Part shown: in pieces, positions 61,113 to 64,000 of the stretch
Layout: every line of letters starts with the position of its first letter
Position numbering within the stretch: the first letter of the stretch is position 1
Source: Ampullaceana balthica
Lineage: Eukaryota; Mollusca; Gastropoda; Lymnaeidae
Direction: 5' to 3'
Assembly: GCA_944989445.1 (NCBI GenBank)
Contig: CALYLW010000169.1
Span: 1 to 64,000 of the forward strand
DNA: 64,000 bases
Notes under the pieces: model-generated
What the model saw: the letters and a program-made list of their open reading frames with translations, nothing else
What the model was told of the DNA's origin: nothing
The model's database searches: none
Program-made: the position numbers and the translations under genes

Positions 61113-63966
61113 TCCATTCATTATTTTATTTCCTCCCTAACACCCTATTTATAATACCTTGCTCACTACCACTAACGACAGCATGCCTTTTTCATAATAA
61201 AATCATGAACTCTAGTGAATTCAGGTTACATTTACACCAACACATAATAAGAGTGATTCATATCACTTTAAGAACCTACCCTTTGAATTTAGCCCCACCT
61301 CCTAAAAATTAATATTAAAAAATGTGAGTAAGGGGCCATCCATATATTATGTACGCAATGAGGTGGACGGGTGCGTACAGGGAGGGTAGGAGGGGTCTTG
61401 ACTGAATGTGTAATGAATGTGAAATTTAATTTGCATAATCCTAAGCCTAGTAACGTAAACCGTTCAGGCAGAAGACTGGTTAAAATCTCACACATAGGAT
61501 TCTCGACTGTACTTAAATACAGTGGGGCCCGCTTAAGTCGACGGCCTCGGGGTATGAAAAATGGCGCCGAGATAACCGATCACCGAGTTAAACAAAAACC
61601 AATATGGCGGCAAAATATTAACATGCGCTTGAAATTTCTTTATAATTATATACATGATGTGCATTAATTAGTGATGGGACGATTAATCGGAATCGTATCG
61701 GTACCCTATTCGTTCACTCTTTCCTAAGGTTGTTAAGACCGTTCGTTTTTAAGCACCGTTTAAGTTTAAATATAACCCTTTAAATCGTTAGCGCAGTTTT
61801 TTCCCTAGTACATAACTATATGTATAAGGAATTCATCTAGTCCTGCCCGACACACCTCGTGCGCGCCCGCTTGCGCGCGCAGGGTCCGCTGGTGACTTTC
61901 CTTACAAGCTACACAAATTCATAACCCACCCCGTCCACTCAGCTTACAATGGACTCAGAATTCCTTCGGTAATTTGAGTGCTAATTGGACTAACCAACAA
62001 CAATGGTGTGGGAGATTGAGAGTGGGGGTGGGTAAACTGTCTGTAGACTGTTATATTATATATATTAAAATCTGGGGAGCCTTGTTTACAGTAAGCACCC
62101 TATGATTTTTTGTCCCATCACTAGCGTTATTAAATGAGAATGTACATTTACATGCACATGATTTTGGAGGTTTTTTTTTACACAAAAAAGCGTTGCCGTT
62201 ATTTGTTTATCATGACCTATATATGACTCATAACAAAGCGAACTCTTCTCTATAAAAGTGTACAAAAATAAATTAGGAACTCCTTTTGAACTTTTGAGCC
62301 TTCAACTTTGATACATTTTAATTAATTCTAACCAATAGTTAAACGGCTTTTGCACACGGCCACTTCTTATGAATGAAACAATGAGAACAAAGCAGTAGTA
62401 ATAGAGTCAAAATGAGGTTGAAGGTTGCCAATGACAACAAGTCTGCACACGGTACATATTGTTATTCCATACGAAACGAAATGTTTTAGACATGCGATTC
62501 TGAGTGCATCTTTGCTATTGGAGCAATTACGTAATACTCGGCATCACTTACGCGGCCGATTGCCGAGTATCTCCGAGTATAAGAAAATCGGCCGATTCCG
62601 AGTAGCCGAACCGATCGAACATTTTCAAAAGCTGGCGATTTAAGTTAGTAACACAGCGCTGTGAGCAAACGGGCTGTGACGTCACCAGCGAGGCATAAAT
62701 TTTATGCCTTCACTTGGTTATAAAAAATCACATCTAACATTTTCAAAAGCTAACGATTGGTCATGGGGATCAAGATAACCAACACTAAGTGGCAAATTTG
62801 GCACTCTTTTGTGCTCAAAATATTAGGGCTCGGCGACTTTAAAAAATTGAATTAACCGCTGAAAAAATGCAAAGACAATGAGAGAATTTGGTGGTTCCAA
62901 AAAAAAACGTTGACTTAACAGACCTGGTGAGTTAACCGGGCTCGAGTTAAGTGGGCCCCACTGTAATTTGAACATGAAAAACACGATATTACAAAAAACT
63001 ATAAAGAGTAAAACCAATATCTCATGACTATGGTTTAAATTAATTTTTCAAACAGGGTGTGGGGGAGAAGGTAATTTGTACATACGCATCTTATGGGAAG
63101 GGGTCCTGAAAATATACAGAAATAAAAAATTTTTTTGCATACATAATATATAGATGGCACCTAATGGAGGATATTAAAGGGAGGAACCTACAATTACATA
63201 ACAGCAAATTTTTTTTTGAAATTCTTTGTAATGATATGTGATCATATTAGCCTCTTTAAAGAGGATTGGGGCAGTTATCCATATTTAGTTCATATTTCTT
63301 CTAAAAATGTGCATGAGCAAACCTTTACAAGATAACAACTTATGTTTTGAACTCGTACCACTGATCATAAAAATGTTATGTTTTTAAATGACATTCCATG
63401 GAAGGTATGATATTTATCACCAACAAATGAATGGTATGATTAAATGATTGACATGAAATTCATATTGTATAAATAGTAAACTCATTATCATTAATCATGG
63501 ACATAGAGATTGCAAATGTAATGTGCATTATTAGAAGACTTTTACCATGTATTTATCTTATTTTGTAACCATATTTAGGTTTGATAAGACTATGTTACAT
63601 AAACTTATTATTAAAAAGATTTTTTCCCTTAAAGGAATGAAGGAGGTTTAAGCTTCCAGATTTTTTTTTGTAAAGAAAAATAATTTCCGTTCACTTTCTA
63701 GACAAATTCGGTACACTCCATTTCAAAAAAAAAGTACTCAGCCATTTAAAACTTGATTCCTGATATTGGCAAAAACAAATTGAGAGTATTTTTACACTGC
63801 ACATTGACTTGTAATCTTTATGTCTACAGAAACTCGAAACACCAAAATTAACATGAAAAACAAGATTAAAAAACTTAGCTCCTACGGTTTAACTGTACGT
63901 GCTGCCAAACAGAGGGCAAGATTGAAGCTGCTCAATGATCAGGAGAAATCAGACATGAAAAAGTAA
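42323..63966 (+). CDS. Type I membrane protein with furin site, coiled coil and three TSP1 repeats (14 exons)
   Basis: Exons: 42323-42527, 47296-47506, 47939-49007, 49157-49397, 49681-49697, 52786-52945, 54495-54649, 55618-55768, 56481-56696, 58918-59034, 59363-59431, 59983-60106, 60281-60417 and 63830-63966. All phases agree and total 3009 bases (1002 aa plus stop). Order: signal peptide (SYLLVFILSA); N-terminal region with about ten Cys and sequons; basic pro-region ending in RMKR (407-410), a furin-type site; acidic stretch and coiled coil (about 450-575); TSP1 repeats at about 582-634, 635-686 and 745-800; Ala/Gly-rich linkers; transmembrane helix (888-910); ~90-residue basic tail. The TSP1 repeats keep WxxW mannosylation sites; repeats 2 and 3 keep C-x2-(S/T)-C-G fucosylation sites. 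TSP1 proteins act in adhesion or guidance. I do not recognise this full architecture, so no name is given. Confidence 0.87.
42832..43420. mobile_element. hAT-type MITE nested in the Helentron-like element
   Basis: It begins CAGGGGCGGATTAAG and ends CTAATCCGCCATAG, imperfect inverted repeats of a widespread hAT terminus. Target duplication GGTAACTG (42824-42831) versus GTTAACTG (43421-43428), one mismatch. The interior has GGGGCCCCTGGC near both ends. Confidence 0.82.
43430..44420. repeat. Diverged tandem repeat, ~315-base period, about 3 copies
   Basis: The block 'GGGCACTGAACTCCTAATG' recurs at about 43612, 43926 and 44245 with changes, each followed by a GGGGGCCC-like motif. The linked blocks GAGCTATAT and AATGGATCTTAACTAAACTT repeat with the same spacing. 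Confidence 0.8.
44612..45534. other. Intronic AT-rich DNA
   Basis: No gene. A G-run (about 44805-44815) and a short direct repeat of TATTATTGCTATGAC near 44720-44755 are the only local structures. Confidence 0.4.
45537..46780. mobile_element. Pogo-like non-autonomous element, copy 1
   Basis: Left end CAGTAGAACCC and right end GGGTTCTACTG are inverted repeats between TA dinucleotides (45535-45536 and 46781-46782). The right subterminal region (GAGTTAAGTGGGTTCTACTG) and much of the interior match the copy at 61520-62963. The interior lacks a DDE transposase. Confidence 0.82.
45736..45834 (+). repeat. Minisatellite, 15-base unit (CTTCCAAACCATTCT)
   Basis: About 6.5 near-perfect copies. The open frame across it translates as repeated SLPNH but is a by-product of a 15-base period. 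It lies inside the pogo-like element and is absent from the other copy. Confidence 0.95.
46783..47295. other. End of intron 1 of the TSP1 gene
   Basis: AT-rich, with a TTTTTATTTATAG acceptor at 47295. No element recognised. Confidence 0.5.
47296..47506 (+). CDS. TSP1 membrane gene, exon 2 (Cys-containing N-terminal region)
   Basis: Acceptor ATTTATAG and donor TGCAG/GTTAGA. Phase 1 in, 2 out. It encodes five cysteines with CFSLKIIEPNC and FLCRQNN, and the sequon NDS. I do not recognise the fold. Codon use and length are consistent with real coding. Confidence 0.75.
47939..49007 (+). CDS. TSP1 membrane gene, exon 3 (pro-region with furin site)
   Basis: The largest exon (1069 bases), from acceptor TTCTACTAG to donor AAAGAG/GTAATT. 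The first ~60 residues carry five cysteines and the sequon NVT. A long Lys/Asn/Ser-rich basic stretch follows and ends at NRMKR/SSG (RMKR codons 48741-48752), a furin-type R-x-K-R site. After the site, composition turns acidic (DENDADKEKIAEMIASEF). The switch suggests a cleaved pro-piece. An upstream acceptor at 47780 would put a stop after 17 codons, so it is not used for the full protein. Confidence 0.85.
49157..49397 (+). CDS. TSP1 membrane gene, exon 4 (coiled coil)
   Basis: Phase 0 in, 1 out (CCAG/GTGAGT). It encodes about 80 residues almost entirely of heptad-like helix (RRLRTDVAKMEKRLIKAQ, then KKLKENLKKLKENYKS). A coiled coil implies dimer or trimer formation of the ectodomain next to the TSP1 repeats. 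Confidence 0.88.
49681..49697 (+). CDS. TSP1 membrane gene, 17-base microexon
   Basis: Exon 4 ends in phase 1 and the first TSP1 exon starts in phase 0, so something must bridge them. ACATGGCCTTTGCTAAG sits between a good acceptor (TTTTTGTGCAG) and GTACTC. It is exactly 2 + 15 bases and encodes D-MAFAK. A rival bridge is 49753-49805 (53 bases, also phase 1 to 0, donor GTAAGT, encoding about 18 residues). The two are mutually exclusive in frame. RNA evidence would decide. Confidence 0.5.
49862..50037. mobile_element. Short hAT-type MITE with perfect 8-base TSD
   Basis: The element runs CAATGTTCCCTC to GGGAACATTG and is flanked by GTTGGCAT on both sides (49854-49861 and 50038-50045). It is 176 bases, GC-rich near the right end (GCGCGGCCGCGCAGC). 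Same family as 39713-39855. Confidence 0.93.
50046..51532. other. Intron DNA before the first TSP1 exon
   Basis: No gene or clear element. The interval 50730-51000 is somewhat less AT-rich (CCTCTAGGATAG, TGTCTGGCCAGGCAAACAG), perhaps a decayed repeat. Confidence 0.35.
51541..52174 (+). mobile_element. Non-autonomous hAT copy with BED zinc finger remnant, perfect TSD
   Basis: Ends TAGGGCTG and CAGCCCTA are flanked by perfect TAAAAAAT (51533-51540 and 52175-52182). Within it, about 51880-51985 translates as EDGEKVYCVHCHKQFSF, then a stop in place of Trp, then SNTSLTYHLQHKHP, the C-x2-C...H-x4-H pattern of a BED finger. It is thus an internally deleted derivative that keeps the transposase N-terminus. 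Confidence 0.94.
52183..52785. other. Intron DNA immediately before TSP1 repeat 1
   Basis: AT-rich. No element recognised. Acceptor is GACGATTTCAG at 52785. Confidence 0.4.
52786..52945 (+). CDS. TSP1 membrane gene, exon 6 (TSP1 repeat 1)
   Basis: One complete TSP1 repeat: MWGDWSPWSKCSAECGDG..., RNREC, PCNAGLKC. Six cysteines and the WxxWxxW layer are intact. The usual S/T before CG is Glu here (ECG), so it lacks the O-fucose acceptor that repeats 2 and 3 have. Phase 0 in, 1 out. Confidence 0.93.
53113..54072 (-). pseudogene. LINE fragment, 3' part of reverse transcriptase ORF with C-terminal zinc finger
   Basis: Minus-strand pieces in order: 54085-53864 (LTINTKKTEVLHQPAPG), 53859-53626 (KVYRAVVLPTLLYACETW), 53613-53500 (LRWAGHVVRMPDERLPKRIF) and 53490-53151 (KRFKDTLKASMKAF...WERAAMDRSTWR, ending CPFCSRTFRARIGLISHLCMH). 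This is the familiar C-terminus of an invertebrate LINE with a C2H2-type finger, broken by frameshifts. A (CGAA)n tail lies at its 3' end (plus strand 53113-53130). Flanks CCACTTCTTCAAT (53100-53112) and CCACGTCTTCAAT (54073-54085) look like a 13-base target duplication. It lies between TSP1 exons, antisense. Confidence 0.85.
54495..54649 (+). CDS. TSP1 membrane gene, exon 7 (TSP1 repeat 2)
   Basis: It encodes EWQDWGDWGPCSVSCGKG...RSRIC...KCDLPVC, a complete TSP1 repeat with WxxWxxW and the CSVSCG fucosylation pattern. It enters in phase 1 from TCCTCAG and leaves in phase 0 at GTGAG/GTAAAA. Confidence 0.94.
54813..55197 (+). repeat. Minisatellite, ~35-base unit, about 11 copies
   Basis: The unit reads GATCAGTGGTTCTCATTGGG plus TGTGCTGCAAGTTTA, with C/T variation (CTGCAAG or CTGTAAG) alternating among copies and one longer variant. 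It lies in the intron after TSP1 repeat 2. Confidence 0.96.
55618..55768 (+). CDS. TSP1 membrane gene, exon 8 (Ala/Gly-rich linker 1)
   Basis: The frame is Ala/Gly/Pro/Val-rich (GAPAGGPAVVVGAGAAAAAA), with no Cys. It is GC-rich against its intron. It runs from acceptor TTTACTCTAG to donor AAAAG/GTGAGA, phase 0 in and 1 out. It is a flexible spacer between TSP1 repeats 2 and 3. Confidence 0.85.
55769..56480. other. Intron between linker 1 and TSP1 repeat 3
   Basis: No element recognised. It ends with a poly-T tract and TCCCTGTAAG as acceptor. Confidence 0.4.
56481..56696 (+). CDS. TSP1 membrane gene, exon 9 (TSP1 repeat 3)
   Basis: It encodes SWGMWGEWSACSKTCGEG...RIRYC...SRNCMGSC, a complete TSP1 repeat with WxxWxxW and CSKTCG. 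Two donors keep the same phase: AATG/GTGCAC at 56681 and CAG/GTGGGA at 56696. I prefer the second, which adds five residues. An upstream, non-homologous lead of about 12 residues precedes the repeat. Confidence 0.9.
56887..57158. mobile_element. MITE with ~27-base terminal inverted repeats (AGGGGCCGTCCATAAAGT)
   Basis: The left end AGGGGCCGTCCATAAAGTAC and the reverse complement of the right end AGGGGCCATCCATAAAGTAC differ by one base in 20. The interior has G-runs in GTGTGACG contexts. A lone end of the same family begins at about 61332 (GGGGCCATCCATATATTATG). Confidence 0.9.
57159..57660. other. Intron DNA
   Basis: AT-rich, no gene or element recognised. Confidence 0.4.
57667..57776 (+). 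repeat. Minisatellite, 12-base unit (GACAATGTACGT)
   Basis: Nine or so copies of GACAATGTAYGT with C/T variation in the tenth base. Confidence 0.95.
57774..57925 (+). repeat. Minisatellite, ~39-base unit, about 4 copies
   Basis: The unit has ATTCTTTAAATAGG, CTCAACAGCAACTGTT and ACATATGAC. It directly abuts the 12-base array. Confidence 0.95.
58062..58342 (-). mobile_element. tRNA-derived SINE with a LINE-type (GATAA)n tail
   Basis: On the minus strand it begins GGACGCGGTGGTCGAGTGGC (A box) and has CACGGGTTCGAATCCGTG (B box region, plus strand 58277-58296). A body shared with other SINEs follows, then a 3' end with GAAGGAGCGTCTG and GATAAGATAAGAT. The last ~55 bases match the 3' end of the LINE at 29742-30850. 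Confidence 0.93.
58666..58845. mobile_element. Decayed hAT-type MITE (CAGTGGCGTAGCTAGGG end)
   Basis: The right end CCCTAGCTACGCCACTG is a common hAT terminus. The left end CATTGGCATAGATAGAGG is its diverged inverted partner. The interior has GGGGGCCC motifs. It ends 72 bases before exon 10. Confidence 0.75.
58918..59034 (+). CDS. TSP1 membrane gene, exon 10 (Ala/Gly-rich linker 2)
   Basis: Acceptor CTCTTTTCAG and donor GAAG/GTAATC, phase 1 to 1. It encodes AAAMVGGGAAAVDYGDMAGG and an acidic end (IEREGEVGP). Composition resembles linker 1, so the two may be related by duplication with their preceding TSP1 exon. Confidence 0.85.
59363..59431 (+). CDS. TSP1 membrane gene, exon 11
   Basis: A 69-base exon after CTTACCCAG, ending CTCC/GTAAGT, phase 1 to 1. 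It encodes EVIPDKGVVINDGQGGRKII, a juxtamembrane stalk. Confidence 0.82.
59693..59880 (+). mobile_element. tRNA-derived SINE, internally shortened
   Basis: The head CCGCGGGGGTCTAGCGGTAG carries an A-box-like sequence and TAGTCACGGGTTCTATTC a degraded B box. The body GGGCATTGTGCTAGCTACAC to CATAGTCCGTCATGGACTGG matches the other SINEs. It sits ~100 bases before the transmembrane exon. Confidence 0.88.
59983..60106 (+). CDS. TSP1 membrane gene, exon 12 (transmembrane helix)
   Basis: Acceptor AATGTAACAG, donor TTCAAG/GTAACT, phase 1 in and 2 out. An acidic lead (EKIEEKEEDSDLSAE) is followed by VIFIILLILCVILIIIGFC, one helix of about 23 residues, then positive residues, giving an N-outside topology. 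Confidence 0.92.
60281..60417 (+). CDS. TSP1 membrane gene, exon 13 (cytoplasmic tail)
   Basis: Phase 2 in, 1 out (AAAAAAC/GTGAGC). It encodes RIEETQLKGKMKSMQTMDT, a DTDDTDGG acidic patch, then PVYGLIKPAKKLGSPPPNKK. The proline stretch could be a docking site. Confidence 0.88.
60546..60809 (+). repeat. Diverged minisatellite, ~29-base unit, about 9 copies
   Basis: Units are built on TTTTATGGATACCACCTCAT plus ATGAATA with many substitutions. The open frame across it is a by-product. Confidence 0.88.
61029..61108 (+). repeat. (CT)n microsatellite
   Basis: About 40 CT dinucleotides with a single CCC interruption near the left end. Confidence 0.98.
61520..62963. mobile_element. Pogo-like non-autonomous element, copy 2, with nested TIR element
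   Basis: Ends CAGTGGGGCCCGCTTAAG and (reverse complement of right) CAGTGGGGCCCACTTAAC lie between TA dinucleotides. The interior shares GGGGGTGGGTAAACTGTCTG and AATCTGGGGAGCCTTGTTTA with copy 1. A nested pair TAGTGATGGGACGA (about 61670) and GTCCCATCACTA (about 62108) marks a further inserted element. Copy 1 carries only the right one clearly. Confidence 0.85.
62966..63829. other. Last intron, remaining part
   Basis: AT-rich, no element recognised. It ends in ATGTCTACAG at 63829. Confidence 0.45.
63830..63966 (+). CDS. TSP1 membrane gene, exon 14 (last coding exon)
   Basis: It enters in phase 1 and runs to TAA at 63964-63966. It encodes a Lys/Arg-rich end: NMKNKIKKLSSYG, VRAAKQRARLKLLNDQ, then DMKK. 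The strongly basic, probably helical end could bind membrane or cytoskeleton. The 3' UTR lies mostly beyond the window. Confidence 0.85.
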
Positions 63967-64000
63967 ATGAAATATTACCCCACCCCACCCACAATGTTTT

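Noticed and set aside
60908..61312. 134-codon frame with a long SL repeat
   Set aside because: It is a (CT)n microsatellite read in frame.
27593..63966. One single gene joining the folate-receptor-like and TSP1 parts
   Set aside because: The first has its own stop after a hydrophobic tail. The second has its own signal peptide and an in-frame stop just before its ATG.

Overview
The window is eukaryotic nuclear DNA: very AT-rich, genes split into small phase-consistent exons with GT-AG introns, and introns packed with transposon debris. The mix of tRNA-derived SINEs, a LINE with a (GATAA)n tail, a Penelope-like GIY-YIG remnant, hAT/pogo-type non-autonomous elements and a Helentron-like element suggests an invertebrate, most likely a lophotrochozoan and probably a gastropod mollusc. 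That taxonomic call is inference; no species-diagnostic gene is present.

Region 1 (1-25105) is a satellite array of about 15-16 copies of a ~1.58-1.59 kb unit. Each unit carries a long fold-back (two ~80-base arms). The array is head-to-tail except for one inverted block (about 5670-6402), where the unit subtype also changes (1580-base versus ~1588-base units). I see no credible gene in the unit. Part of it resembles dispersed elements at 37226-37830 and 40631-40945, so the satellite may have grown from a transposon. Its right edge ends in a short inverted stub of the unit, then a dead DUF4371/TTF-type hAT transposase (25150-26820, minus) that is itself interrupted by a MITE.

Region 2 (27593-35105, plus) is a four-exon gene for a small secreted, probably GPI-anchored, folate-receptor-like cysteine-rich protein (about 248 aa). 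Its first intron holds a SINE fragment, a Penelope-like GIY-YIG remnant, palindromes, two LINE reverse-transcriptase fragments and a Ty3/gypsy integrase remnant. Its second intron holds a hAT copy with a perfect target-site duplication.

Region 3 (35106-42322) is intergenic: a SINE, several MITEs, a hAT copy and AT-rich DNA.

Region 4 (42323-63966, plus) is a 14-exon gene that I could join end to end with matching phases (3009 coding bases, 1002 aa). It encodes a type I membrane protein: signal peptide, Cys-containing N-terminal region, basic pro-region ending in a furin-type RMKR site, coiled coil, three thrombospondin type 1 repeats separated by Ala/Gly-rich linkers, one transmembrane helix and a ~90-residue basic tail. 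One exon is only 17 bases. I do not recognise the whole architecture as a named protein. Its introns hold a Helentron-like element with a nested hAT MITE, two pogo-like elements, another hAT copy, a LINE fragment, SINEs and several minisatellites.

Both genes encode cell-surface proteins on the same strand, with about 7 kb between them. Any functional link between them is speculation.
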